In this document: positions 1 through 11,552 of the stretch, piece after piece
How positions within the stretch are numbered: position 1 is the first letter of the stretch
Layout: each line of letters starts with the position of its first letter
Source of the DNA: Liolophura sinensis
Taxonomy: Eukaryota; Mollusca; Polyplacophora; Chitonida; Chitonidae
Assembly (NCBI RefSeq): GCF_032854445.1
Contig: NW_027018153.1
Location: forward strand, 1 to 64,000
Direction of reading: 5' to 3'
DNA length: 64,000 bases
Notes under the pieces: model-generated
The model's input: the letters and a program-made list of their open reading frames with translations, nothing else
Told to the model about the DNA's origin: nothing
Databases searched by the model: none
Program-made: the position numbers and the translations under genes

Positions 1-1140
1 AGCTGGAGATGCCTGGCCCAATTGCGCATCTTTTTGGCACCTTATTGATGTGGGTCAGTGTTCAATTGTACTTTTTACAGCGGACTGTATCAAGTACCTT
101 GTGTTTTTTTTATATACAAATGGTGTGGTTTTTCTACATGTAGATAAAGACATTGAGTTTGTCTTCGACTTAGAAGTAAGACATTTGCTGGGTGAGTTAA
201 ATGGGCTTGGCCCAAAGATTTGACGTCGTCTGGGCTACCGAAGGCCACATAACTTATAATGAAAAGTTGAATATAGTAATGACCAGTCGCGATTGTATAT
301 AGTTAATGTAGCCGATTTCAATTCGCAAAAAGACCAGGCAAAAATCCAAAAGTAGAAAAACTGTTCCAATGCTGCTGGTAAGAGGCTAATCCGACGTATT
401 TTTTGACGAGAAATCGAATGGTGCAAACCGCGTTGCTCTCCGACCAATACTTTTGGCTGTAGCCACAAATGAATAATCATTGATGTCAAGATCACGTGCC
501 CAGCAACGGCTCTTACTCCATGGAAACCAAGGAATTTGCAATTTTTCAACAGCTGGAGATGCCTGGCCCAATTGCGCATCTTTTGGCACCTTATTGATGT
601 GGGTCAGTGTTCAATTGTACTTTTTACAGCGGACTGTATCAAGTACCTTGTGTTTTTTTTATATACAAATGGTGTGGTTTTTCTACATGTAGATAAAGAC
701 ATTGAGTTTGTCTTCGACTTAGAAGTAAGACATTTGCTGGGTGAGTTAAATGGGCTTGGCCCAAAGATTTGACGTCGTCTGGGCTACCGAAGGGCACATA
801 ACTTATAATGAAAAGTTGAATTATAGTAATGACCAGTCGCGATTGTACATAGTTAATGTAGCCGATTTCAATTAGAAAAAATACCAGGCAAAAATCCAAA
901 AGTGGAAAACTGTTCCAATGCTGCTGGTAAGAGGCTAATCCGACGTATTTTTTGACGAGAAATCGAATGGTGTAAACCGCGTTGCTCTCCGACCAATACT
1001 TTTGGCTGTAGCCACAAATGAATAATCATTGATGTCAAGATCACGTGCCCAGCAACGCTCTTACTCCATGGAAACCAAGGAAATTTGCAATTTTCAACAG
1101 CTGGAGATGCCTGGCCCAATTGCGCATCTTTGGCACCTTA
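1..1140. other. Left-edge zone rich in single-base indels
   Basis: Within the first 1.14 kb I count seven single-base length changes relative to the interior consensus: extra T near 31-35, missing A near 532, extra T near 821, missing A near 905, missing G near 1056, missing T near 1093 and missing T near 1130. The next 28 kb shows only occasional ones, mostly in the T8 run or other homopolymers. Confidence 0.8.
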
Positions 1141-2850
1141 TTGATGTGGGTCAGTGTTCAATTGTACTTTTTACAGCGGACTGTATCAAGTACCTTGTGT
1201 TTTTTTTATATACAAATGGTGTGGTTTTTCTACATGTAGATAAAGACATTGAGTTTGTCTTCGACTTAGAAGTAAGACATTTGCTGGGTGAGTTAAATGG
1301 GCTTGGCCCAAAGATTTGACGTCGTCTGGGCTACCGAAGGGCACATAACTTATAATGAAAAGTTGAATATAGTAATGACCAGTCGCGATTGTACATAGTT
1401 AATGTAGCCGATTTCAATTAGAAAAAATACCAGGCAAAAATCCAAAAGTAGAAAAACTGTTCCAATGCTGCTGGTAAGAGGCTAATCCGACGTATTTTTT
1501 GACGAGAAATCGAATGGTGCAAACCGCGTTGCTCTCCGACCAATACTTTTGGCTGTAGCCACAAATGAATAATCATTGATGTCAAGATCACGTGCCCAGC
1601 AACGGCTCTTACTCCATGGAAACCAAGGAAATTTGCAATTTTTCAACAGCTGGAGATGCCTGGCCCAATTGCGCATCTTTTGGCACCTTATTGATGTGGG
1701 TCAGTGTTCAATTGTACTTTTTACAGCGGACTGTATCAAGTACCTTGTGTTTTTTTTATATACAAATGGTGTGGTTTTTCTACATGTAGATAAAGACTTT
1801 GAGTTTGTCTTCGACTTAGAAGTAAGACATTTGCTGGGTGAGTTAAATGGGCTTGGCCCAAAGATTTGACGTCGTCTGGGCTACCGAAGGGCACATAACT
1901 TATAATGAAAAGTTGAATATAGTAATGACCAGTCGCGATTGTACATAGTTAATGTAGCCGATTTCAATTAGACAAAATACCAGGCAAAAATCCAAAAGTG
2001 GAAAAAATGTTCCAATGCTGCTGGTAAGAGGCTAATCCGACGTATTTTTTTGACGAGAAATCGAATGGTGCAAACCACGTTGCTCTCCGACCAATACTTT
2101 TGGCTGTAGCCACAAATGAATAATCATTGATGTCAAGATCACGTGCCCAGCAACGGCTCTTACTCCATGGAAACCAAGGAAATTTGCAATTTTTCAACAG
2201 CTGGAGATGCCTGACCCAATTGCGCATCTTTTGGCACCTTATTGATGTGGGTCAGTGTTCAATTGTACTTTTTACAGCGGACTGTATCAAGTACCTTGTG
2301 TTTTTTTTATATACAAATGGTGTGGTTTTTCTACATGTAGATAAAGACATTGAGTTTGTCTTCGACTTAGAAGTAAGACATTTGCTGGGTGAGTTAAATG
2401 GGCTTGGCCCAAAGATTTGACGTCGTCTGGGCTACCGAAGGGCACATAACTTATAATGAAAAGTTGAATATAGTAATGACCAGTCGCGATTGTACATAGT
2501 TAATGTAGCCGATTTCAATTAGAAAAAATACCAGGCAAAAATCCAAAAGGGGAAAAACTGTTCCAATGCTGCTGGTAAGAGGCTAATCCGACGTATTTTT
2601 TGACGAGAAATCGAATGGTGCAAACCGCGTTGCTCTCCGACCAATACTTTTGGCTGTAGCCACAAATGAATAATCATTGATGTCAAGATCACGTGCCCAG
2701 CAACGGCTCTTACTCCATGGAAACCAAGGAAATTTGCAATTTTTCAACAGCTGGAGATGCCTGGCCCAATTGCGCATCTTTTGGCACCTTATTGATGTGG
2801 GTCAGTGTTCAATTGTACTTTTTACAGCGGACTGTATCAAGTACCTTGTG

Positions 2851-2864
2851 TTTTTTTTATATAC
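2851..2864 (+). other. T8 run followed by atatac (reference monomer)
   Basis: Each monomer has eight T then atatac at monomer position 103-116. It is the main length-variable homopolymer: nine T occur near 9450, 12205, 52355 and 54555, and the variants ttttatacac, tttcatatac, tttaatatac and ttttgtatac mark subtypes. It resembles a TATA element, but nothing shows promoter activity. Confidence 0.7.
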
Positions 2865-2880
2865 AAATGGTGTGGTTTTT

Positions 2881-2890
2881 CTACATGTAG
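2881..2890. other. Perfect palindrome ctacatgtag (reference monomer)
   Basis: A 10 bp perfect palindrome at monomer position 133-142, kept in nearly every copy (ctacatatag near 51290 is an exception). No function is demonstrated. Confidence 0.8.
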
Positions 2891-2938
2891 ATAAAGACAT
2901 TGAGTTTGTCTTCGACTTAGAAGTAAGACATTTGCTGG
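2891..2938 (+). other. Possible cryptic exon bounded by splice-like signals
   Basis: A pyrimidine-rich stretch ending in tag (2889-2890) is followed 48 bp later by tgg|gtgagt, which matches the eukaryotic 5' splice consensus at its intronic GTGAGT and last exonic G. The segment is 48 nt with one open frame. This recurs in most monomers. It would matter only if the array is transcribed, for which there is no evidence; chance is a full alternative. Confidence 0.2.
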
Positions 2939-2948
2939 GTGAGTTAAA

Positions 2949-2961
2949 TGGGCTTGGCCCA
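2949..2961. other. Short inverted repeat tgggc-ttg-gccca
   Basis: A 5 bp stem with a 3 nt loop, present in most monomers. Variants disrupt it (gcttgaccc in M32, M40, M70 and M78; gggattggc in the right tetramer), so it is not strictly maintained. There is no T-run after it that would suggest a terminator. Confidence 0.6.
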
Positions 2962-3060
2962 AAGATTTGACGTCGTCTGGGCTACCGAAGGCCACATAAC
3001 TTATAATGAAAAGTTGAATATAGTAATGACCAGTCGCGATTGTATATAGTTAATGTAGCC

Positions 3061-3110
3061 GATTTCAATTCGCAAAAAGACCAGGCAAAAATCCAAAAGT
3101 AGAAAAACTG
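3061..3110 (+). other. A-tract cluster and most variable segment of the monomer
   Basis: Four A-tracts (A5 at 3074, A5 at 3087, A4 at 3095, A5 at 3103) lie 13, 8 and 8 bp apart, close on average to the DNA helical repeat, so the segment may be intrinsically curved. It is also where tail types differ most: agaaaaaatacc, cgcaaaaagacc, cgcaaaaatacc, gacaaaatacc, agcaaaaagacctgg, and gaaatcagttagc just upstream. It is the best place to type monomers. Confidence 0.65.
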
Positions 3111-3214
3111 TTCCAATGCTGCTGGTAAGAGGCTAATCCGACGTATTTTTTGACGAGAAATCGAATGGTGCAAACCGCGTTGCTCTCCGACCAATACTTT
3201 TGGCTGTAGCCACA

Positions 3215-3245
3215 AATGAATAATCATTGATGTCAAGATCACGTG
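3215..3245. other. Dyad aatga-ataa-tcatt next to cacgtg
   Basis: A 5 bp stem with a 4 nt loop (3215-3228) is followed by the palindrome cacgtg (3240-3245). Cacgtg is the core of E-box sites bound by many bHLH proteins, but a 6 bp match is weak evidence. Both elements are well kept across copies, as is most of the monomer; at M81 the following base changes (cgtgaccgg). Confidence 0.5.
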
Positions 3246-3520
3246 CCCAGCAACGGCTCTTACTCCATGGAAACCAAGGAAATTTGCAATTTTTCAACAG
3301 CTGGAGATGCCTGGCCCAATTGCGCATCTTTTGGCACCTTATTGATGTGGGTCAGTGTTCAATTGTACTTTTTACAGCGGACTGTATCAAGTACCTTGTG
3401 TTTTTTTTATATACAAATGGTGTGGTTTTTCTACATGTAGATAAAGACATTGAGTTTGTCTTCGACTTAGAAATAAGACATTTGCTGGGTGAGTTAAATG
3501 GGCTTGGCCCAAAGATTTGA
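3227..3520 (+). other. Recurrent 97-codon open frame, judged non-coding
   Basis: This frame (TTG at 3227, ATG at 3230, stop at 3518-3520) recurs in most monomers and crosses the unit boundary. I judge it non-coding. Minus-strand frames of 64 codons (3133-3327) and 86 codons (2982-3242) overlap it and recur as often. The 550 bp period is not a multiple of three, so frames never join. Copies at 4328, 9279, 11481 and 43383 are interrupted. Most recurrent variants in this frame change the amino acid (Q/R, A/T, I/M, W/R, C/F, K/M, I/F, H/Q, D/H, G/D, T/I), whereas few are silent. There is no recognisable domain. Confidence 0.85.
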
Positions 3521-6500
3521 CGTCGTCTGGGCTACCGAAGGCCACATAACTTATAATGAAAAGTTGAATATAGTAATGACCAGTCGCGATTGTATATAGT
3601 TAATGTAGCCGATTTCAATTAGAAAAAAAGACCTGGCAAAAATCCAAAAGTAGAAAAACTGCTCCAATGCTGCTGGTAAGAGGCTAATCCGACGTATTTT
3701 TTGACGAGAAATCGAATGGTGTAAACCGCGTTGCTCTCCGACCAATACTTTTGGCTGTAGCCACAAATGAATAATCATTGATGTCAAGATCACGTGCCCA
3801 GCAACGGCTCTTACTCCATGGAAACCAAGGAAATTTGCAATTTTTCAACAGCTGGAGATGCCTGGCCCAATTGCGCATCTTTTGGCACCTTATTGATGTG
3901 GGTCAGTGTTCAATTGTACTTTTTACAGCGGACTGTATCAAGTACCTTGTGTTTTTTTTATATACAAATGGTGTGGTTTTTCTACATGTAGATAAAGACA
4001 TTGAGTTTGTCTTCGACTTAGAAGTAAGACATTTGCTGGGTGAGTTAAATGGGCTTGGCCCAAAGATTTGACGTCGTCTGGGCTACCGAAGGGCACATAA
4101 CTTATAATGAAAAGTTGAATATAGTAATGACCAGTCGCGATTGTACATAGTTAATGTAGCCGATTTCAATTAGAAAAAATACCAGGCAAAAATCCAAAAG
4201 TGGAAAAACTGTTCCAATGCTGCTGGTAAGAGGCTAATCCGACGTATTTTTTGACGAGAAATCGAATGGTGCAAACCGCGTTGCTCTCCGACCAATACTT
4301 TTGGCTGTAGCCACAAATGAATAATCATTGATGTCAAGATCACGTGCCCAGCAACGGCTCTTACTCCATGGAAACCAAGGAAATTTGCAATTTTTCAACA
4401 GCTGGAGATGCCTGGCCCAATTGCGCATCTTTTGGCACCTTATTGATGTGGGTCAGTGTTCAATTGTACTTTTTACAGCGGACTGTATCAAGTACCTTGT
4501 GTTTTTTTTATATACAAATGGTGTGGTTTTTCTACATGTAGATTAAGACTTTGAGTTTGTCTTCGACTTAGAAGTAAGACATTTGCTGGGTGAGTTAAAT
4601 GGGCTTGGCCCAAAGATTTGACGTCGTCTGGGCTACCGAAGGCCACATAACTTATAATGAAAAGTTGAATATAGTAATGACCAGTCGCGATTGTACATAG
4701 TTAATGTAGCCGATTTCAATTAGACAAAATACCAGGCAAAAATCCAAAAGTGGAAAAAATGTTCCAATGCTGCTGGTAAGAGGCTAATCCGACGTATTTT
4801 TTGACGAGAAATCGAATGGTGCAAACCACGTTGCTCTCCGACCAATACTTTTGGCTGTAGCCACAAATGAATAATCATTGATGTCAAGATCACGTGCCCA
4901 GCAACGGCTCTTACTCCATGGAAACCAAGGAAATTTGCAATTTTTCAACAGCTGGAGATGCCTGACCCAATTGCGCATCTTTTGGCACCTTATTGATGTG
5001 GGTCAGTGTTCAATTGTACTTTTTACAGCGGACTGTATCAAGTACCTTGTGTTTTTTTTATATACAAATGGTGTGGTTTTTCTACATGTAGATAAAGACA
5101 TTGAGTTTGTCTTCGACTTAGAAGTAAGACATTTGCTGGGTGAGTTAAATGGGCTTGGCCCAAAGATTTGACGTCGTCTGGGCTACCGAAGGCCACATAA
5201 CTTATAATGAAAAGTTGAATATAGTAATGACCAGTCGCGATTGTATATAGTTAATGTAGCCGATTTCAATTAGAAAAAAAGACCTGGCAAAAATCCAAAA
5301 GTGGAAAAACTGCTCCAATGCTGCTGGTAAGAGGCTAATCCGACGTATTTTTTGACGAGAAATCGAATGGTGTAAACCGCGTTGCTCTCCGACCAATACT
5401 TTTGGCTGTAGCCACAAATGAATAATCATTGATGTCAAGATCACGTGCCCAGCAACGGCTCTTACTCCATGGAAACCAAGGAAATTTGCAATTTTTCAAC
5501 AGCTGGAGATGCCTGGCCCAATTGCGCATCTTTTGGCACCTTATTGATGTGGGTCAGTGTTCAATTGTACTTTTTACAGCGGACTGTATCAAGTACCTTG
5601 TGTTTTTTTCATATACAAATGGTGTGGTTTTTCTACATGTAGATAAAGACATTGAGTTTGTCTTCGACTTAGAAGTAAGACATTTGCTGGGTGAGTTAAA
5701 TGGGCTTGGCCCAAAGATTTGACGTCGTCTGGGCTACCGAAGGGCACATAACTTATAATGAAAAGTTGAATATAGTAATGACCAGTCGCCATTGTACATA
5801 GTTAATGTAGCCGATTTCAATTAGAAAAAATACCAGGCAAAAATCCAAAAGTGGAAAAACTGTTCCAATGCTGCTGGTAAGAGGCTAATCCGACGTATTT
5901 TTTGACGAGAAATCGAATGGTGCAAACCGCGTTGCTCTCCGACCAATACTTTTGGCTGTAGCCACAAATGAATAATCATTGATGTCAAGATCACGTGCCC
6001 AGCAACGGCTCTTACTCCATGGAAACCAAGGAAATTTGCAATTTTTCAACAGCTGGAGATGCCTGGCCCAATTGCGCATCTTTTGGCACCTTATTGATGT
6101 GGGTCAGTGTTCAATTGTACTTTTTACAGCGGACTGTATCAAGTACCTTGTGTTTTTTTTATATACAAATGGTGTGGTTTTTCTACATGTAGATAAAGAC
6201 TTTGAGTTTGTCTTCGACTTAGAAGTAAGACATTTGCTGGGTGAGTTAAATGGGCTTGGCCCAAAGATTTGACGTCGTCTGGGCTACCGAAGGGCACATA
6301 ACTTATAATGAAAAGTTGAATATAGTAATGACCAGTCGCGATTGTACATAGTTAATGTAGCCGAAATCAGTTAGCAAAAAGACCAGGCAAAAATCCAAAA
6401 GTAGAAAAACTGTTCCAATGCTGCTGGTAAGAGGCTAATCCGACGTATTTTTTGACGAGAAATCGAATGGTGCAAACCGCGTTGCTCTCCGACCAATACT

Positions 6501-6600
6501 TTTGGCTGTAGCCACAAATGAATAATCATTGATGTCAAGATCACGTGCCCAGCAACGGCTCTTACTCCATGGAAACCAAGGAAATTTGCAATTTTTCAAC

Positions 6601-9350
6601 AGCTGGAGATGCCTGGCCCAATTGCGCATCTTTTGGCACCTTATTGATGTGGGTCAGTGTTCAATTGTACTTTTTACAGCGGACTGTATCAAGTACCTTG
6701 TGTTTTTTTTATATACAAATGGTTTGCTTTTCTACATGTAGATAAAGACATTGAGATTGTCTTCGACTTAGAAGTAAGACAACTGCTGGGTGAGTTAAAT
6801 GGGCTTGGCCCAAAGATTTGACGTCGTCTGGGCTACCGAAGGGCACATAACTTATAATGAAAAGTTGAATATAGTAATGACCAGTCGCGATTGTACATAG
6901 TTAATGTAGCCGATTTCAATTCGCAAAAAGACCAGGCAAAAATCCAAAAGTAGAAAAACTGTTCCAATGCTGCTGGTAAGAGGCTAATCCGACGTATTTT
7001 TTGACGAGAAATCGAATGGTGCAAACCGCGTTGCTCTCCGACCAATACTTTTGGCTGTAGCCACAAATGAATAATCATTGATGTCAAGATCACGTGCCCA
7101 GCAACGGCTCTTACTCCATGGAAACCAAGGAAATTTGCAATTTTTCAACAGCTGGAGATGCCTGGCCCAATTGCGCATCTTTTGGCACCTTATTGATGTG
7201 GGTCAGTGTTCAATTGTACTTTTTACAGCGGACTGTATCAAGTACCTTGTGTTTTTTTTATATACAAATGGTTTGGTTTTTTTTACATGTAGATAAAGAC
7301 ATTGAGTTTGTCTTCGACTTAGAAGTAAGACATTTGCTGGGTGAGTGAAATTGGCTTGGCCCAAAGATTTGACGTCGTCTGGGCTACCGAAGGGCACATA
7401 ACTTATAATGAAAAGTTGAATATTGTAATGACCAGTCGCGATTGTACATAGTTAATGTAGCCGATTTCAATTAGCAAAAAGTCCTGGCAAAAATCCAAAA
7501 GTGGAAAAACTGTTCCAATGCTGCTGGTAAGAGGCTAATCCGACGTATTTTTTGACGAGAAATCGAATGGTGCAAACCGCGTTGCTCTCCGACCAACACT
7601 TTTGGCTGTAGCCACAAATGAATAATCATTGATGTCAAGATCACGTGCCCAGCAACGGCTCTTACTCCATGGAAACCAAGGAAATTTGCAATTTTTCAAC
7701 AGCTGGAGATGCCTGGCCCAATTGCGCATCTTTTGGCACCTTATTGATGTGGGTCAGTGGTCAATTGTACTTTTTACAGCGGACTGTATCAAGTACCTTG
7801 TGTTTTTTTTATATACAAATGGTTTGGTTTTTCTACATGTAGATAAAGACATTGAGTTTGTCTTCGACTTAGAAGTAAGACATTTGCTGGGTGAGTTAAA
7901 TGGGCTTGGCCCAAAGATTTGACGTCGTCTGGGCTACCGAAGGGCACATAACTTATAATGAAAAGTTGAATATAGTAATGACCAGTCGCGATTGTACATA
8001 GTTAATGTAGCCGATTTCAATTAGAAAAAATACCAGGCAAAAATCCAAAAGTGGAAAAACTGTTCCAATGCTGCTGGTAAGAGGCTAATCCGACGTATTT
8101 TTTGACGAGAAATCGAATGGTGCAAACCGCGTTGCTCTCCGACCAATACTTTTGGCTGTAGCCACAAATGAATAATCATTGATGTCAAGATCACGTGCCC
8201 AGCAACGGCTCTTACTCCATGGAAACCAAGGGAATTTGCAATTTTTCAACAGCTGGAGATGCCTGGCCCAATTGCGCATCTTTTGGCACCTTATTGATGT
8301 GGGTCAGTGTTCAATTGTACTGTTTACAGCGGACTGTATCAAGTACCTTGTGTTTTTTTTATATACAAATGGTTTGGTTTTTCTACATGTAGATAAAGAC
8401 ATTGAGTTTGTCTTCGACTTAGAAGTAAGACATTTGCTGGGTGAGTTAAATGGGCTTGGCCCAAAGATTTGACGTCGTCTGGGCTACCGAAGGGCACATA
8501 ACTTATAATGAAAAGTTGAATATAGTAATGACCAGTCGCGATTGTACATAGTTAATGTAGCCGATTTCAATTAGCAAAAAGACCAGGCAAAAATCCAAAA
8601 GTGGAAAAACTGTTCCAATGCTGCTGGTAAGAGGCTAATCCGACGTATTTTTTGACGAGAAATCGAATGGTGCAAACCGCGTTGCTCTCCGACCAATACT
8701 TTTGGCTGTAGCCACAAATGAATAATCATTGATGTCAAGATCACGTGCCCAGCAACGGCTCTTACTCCATGGAAACCAAGGAAATTTGCAATTTTTCAAC
8801 AGCTGGAGATGCCTGGCCCAATTGCGCATCTTTTGGCACCTTATTGATGTGGGTCAGTGTTCAATTGTCCTTTTTACAGCGGACTGTATCAAGTACCTTG
8901 TGTTTTTTTTATATACAAATGGTGTGGTTTTTCTACATGTAGATAAAGACATTGAGTTTGTCTTCGACTTAGAAGTAAGACATTTGCTGGGTGAGTTAAA
9001 TGGGCTTGGCCCAAAGATTTGACGTCGTCTGGGCTACCGAAGGGCACATAACTTATAATGAAAAGTTGAATATAGTAATGACCAGTCGCGATTGTACATA
9101 GTTAATGTAGCCGATTTCAATTAGAAAAAATACCAGGCAAAAATCCAAAAGTGGAAAAACTGTTCCAATGCTGCTGGTAAGAAGCTAATCCGACGTATTT
9201 TTTGACGAGAAATCGAATGGTGCAAACCGCGTTGCTCTCCGACCAATACTTTTGGCTGTAGCCACAAATGAATAATCATTGATGTCAAGATCACGTGCCC
9301 AGCAACGGCTCTTACTCCATGGAAACCAAGGAAATTTGCAATTTTTCAAC
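6601..9350 (+). repeat. Array block 2: monomers M13-M17 with aatggtttg variants
   Basis: Starts: 6601, 7150, 7701, 8251, 8801. M13 to M16 carry aatggtttg in place of aatggtgtg. M13 is the first example of the subtype called g here: ggtttgcttttc, ttgagattg and caactgctg together; it reappears at 23104 and 28052. M14 has a longer T run before acatgtag and gtgagtgaaatt. M15 has a private gtcagtggtc, and M16 a private gtactgttt. M17 first shows gtccttttt. M12 just upstream ends with the gaaatcagttagc tail type (6364), common between 14 and 28 kb. Confidence 0.8.
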
Positions 9351-11552
9351 AGCTAGAGATGCCTGGCCCAATTGCGCATCTTTTGGCACCTTATTGATGT
9401 GGGTCAGTGTTCAATTGTCCTTTTTACAGCGGACTGTATCAAGTACCTTGTGTTTTTTTTTATATACAAATGGTGTGGTTTTTCTACATGTAGATAAAGA
9501 CTTTGAGTTTGTCTTCGACTTAGAAGTAAGACATTTGCTGGGTGAGTTAAATGGGCTTGGCCCAAAGATTTGACGTCGTCTGGGCTACCGAAGGGCACAT
9601 AACTTATAATGAAAAGTTGAATATAGTAATGACCAGTCGCGATTGTACATAGTTAATGTAGCCGATTTCAATTAGCAAAAAGACCTGGCAAAAATCCAAA
9701 AGTGGAAAAACTATTCCAATGCTGCTGGTAAGAGGCTAATCCGACGTATTTTTTGACGAGAAATCGAATGGTGCAAACCGCGTTGCTCTCCGACCAATAC
9801 TTTTGGCTGTAGCCACAAATGAATAATCATTGATGTCAAGATCACGTGCCCAGCAACGGCTCTTACTCCATGGAAACCAAGGAAATTTGCAATTTTTCAA
9901 CAGCTGGAGATGCCTGGCCCAATTGCGCATCTTTTGGCACCTTATTGATGTGGGTCAGTGTTCAATTGTACTTTTTACAGCAGACTTTATCATGTACCTT
10001 GTGTTTTTTTTATATACAAATGGTGTGGTTTTTCTACATGTAGATAAAGACATTGAGTTTGTCTTCGACTTAGAAGTAAGACATTTGCTGGGTGAGTTAA
10101 ATGGGCTTGGCCCAAAGATTTGACGTCGTCTGGGCTACCGAAGGGCACATAACTTATAATGAAAAGTTGAATATTGTAATGACCAGTCGCGATTGTACAT
10201 AGTTAATGTAGCCGATTTCAATTAGAAAAAATACCAGGCAAAAATCCAAAAGTGGAAAAACTGTTCCAATGCTGCTGGTAAGAGGCTAATCCGACGTATT
10301 TTTTTGACGAGAAATCGAATGGTGCAAACCACGTTGCTCTCCGACCAATACTTTTGGCTGTAGCCACAAATGAATAATCATTGATGTCAAGATCACGTGC
10401 CCAGCAACGGCTCTTACTCCATGGAAACCAAGGAAATTTGCAATTTTTCAACAGCTGGAGATGCCTGGCCCAATTGCGCATCTTTTGGCACCTTATTGAT
10501 GTGGGTCAGTGTTCAATTGTACTTTTTACAGCGGACTGTATCAAGTACCTTGTGTTTTTTTTATATACAAATGGTGTGGTTTTTCTACATGTAGATAAAG
10601 ACTTTGAGTTTGTCTTCGACTTAGAAGTAAGACATTTGCTGGGTGAGTTAAATGGGCTTGGCCCAAAGATTTGACGTCGTCTGGGCTACCGAAGGGCACA
10701 TAACTTATAATGAAAAGTTGAATATAGTAATGACCAGTCGCGATTGTACATAGTTAATGTAGCCGATTTCAATTAGACAAAATACCAGGCAAAAATCCAA
10801 AAGTGGAAAAAATTTTCCAATGCTGCTGGTAAGAGGCTAATCCGACGTATTTTTTGACGAGAAATCGAATGGTGCAAACCACGTTGCTCTCCGACCAATA
10901 CTTTTGGCTGTAGCCACAAATGAATAATCATTGATGTCAAGATCACGTGCCCAGCAACGGCTCTTACTCCATGGAAACCAAGGAAATTTGCAATTTTTCA
11001 ACAGCTGGAGATGCCTGACCCAATTGCGCATCTTTTGGCACCTTATTGATGTGGATCAGTGTTCAATTGTACTTTTTACAGCGGACTGTATCAAGTACCT
11101 TGTGTTTTTTTTATATACAAATGGTGTGGTTTTTCTACATGTAGATAAGGACATTGAGTTTGTCTTCGACTTAGAAGTAAGACATTTGCTGGGTGAGTTA
11201 AATGGGCTTGGCCCAAAGATTTGACGTCGTCTGGGCTACCGAAGGGCACATAACTTATAATGAAAAGTTGAATATAGTAATGACCAGTCGCGATTGTACA
11301 TAGTTAATGTAGCCGATTTCAATTAGAAAAAATACCAGGCAAAAATCCAAAAGTGGAAAAACTGTTCCAATGCTGCTGGTAAGAGGCTAATCCGACGTAT
11401 TTTTTGACGAGAAATCGAATGGTGCAAACCGCGTTGCTCTCCGACCAATACTTTTGGCTGTAGCCACAAATGAATAATCATTGATGTCAAGATCACGTGC
11501 CCAGCAACGGCTCTTACTCCATGGAAACCAAGGAAATTTGCAATTTTTCAAC
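9351..11552 (+). repeat. Left tetramer HOR, copy 1 (M18-M21, 2202 bp)
   Basis: Starts: 9351, 9902, 10453, 11003. The order is: agctagag + gtccttttt + gactttgag; then cagactttatcatg with a gaatattgtaatg tail; then gactttgag, with a seven-T cgtattttttt just upstream and a gacaaaatacc tail; then cctgaccca. Agctagag is found in this window only here and at 11553. Differences from copy 2 include ctattccaat (9711 region), an extra T near 9450, gtggatcagtg near 11053 and gataaggac near 11145. Confidence 0.85.

Larger units (their letters stand above)
2749..3298 (+). repeat. Representative 550 bp monomer (M6), reference for landmarks
   Basis: Landmarks, as monomer positions: T8 run followed by atatac at 103-116; palindrome ctacatgtag at 133-142; gtgagt at 191-196; inverted repeat tgggc/gccca at 201-213; gacgtc at 221-226; tcgcga at 286-291; A-tract cluster at 326-359; ggctgtagcc at 454-463; dyad aatga/tcatt at 467-480; cacgtg at 492-497; ccatgg at 517-522. 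I see no rRNA, tRNA, snRNA or spliced-leader signature and no recognisable protein domain on either strand. The unit holds 19 CpG dinucleotides. It contains no AATAAA polyadenylation signal on the plus strand. Confidence 0.9.
1..6600 (+). repeat. Array block 1: mixed left-edge monomers M1-M12
   Basis: Monomer starts: 1, 551, 1099, 1648, 2199, 2749, 3299, 3850, 4400, 4950, 5501, 6051. Local markers are gaaggccac (near 240, 2990, 3540, 4640, 5190) and gattgtatatag (near 293, 3050, 3590, 5243), not seen further right. Two short-range duplications show. The pair M4-M5 recurs as M9-M10 (offset about 2752 bp): a gactttgag monomer with a gacaaaatacc tail, then a cctgaccca monomer. The tail of M7 at 3620-3724 recurs in M10 at 5270-5373 (offset 1651 bp), sharing agacctggc, ctgctccaatg and ggtgtaaaccg. 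M9 has a unique gattaagac. M11 has tttcatatac instead of ttttatatac. Confidence 0.85.

Noticed and set aside
2910-2926. CENP-B box-like sequence (ttcgacttaga)
   Set aside because: TTCG and the A four bases later fit, but the CGGG half of the essential core is absent. No other site on either strand fits.
2949-2974. Transcription terminator or CRE-like regulatory site (hairpin plus tgacgtcg)
   Set aside because: The stem is only 5 bp with no T-run after it, and the CRE match is incomplete. There is no gene to regulate.
2959-3123. Sm-site-like attttttga downstream of a gtgagt donor, as in spliced-leader RNA genes
   Set aside because: In the units the donor-to-Sm-like distance is about 200 nt or more, too far for known spliced-leader RNAs, and there is no supporting stem-loop pattern.
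2749-3298. Monomer built from two ancient half-units (cttttggc...attgatgt occurs twice)
   Set aside because: The shared words are short and their spacing differs (13 versus 29 bp). This is within chance without an alignment score.
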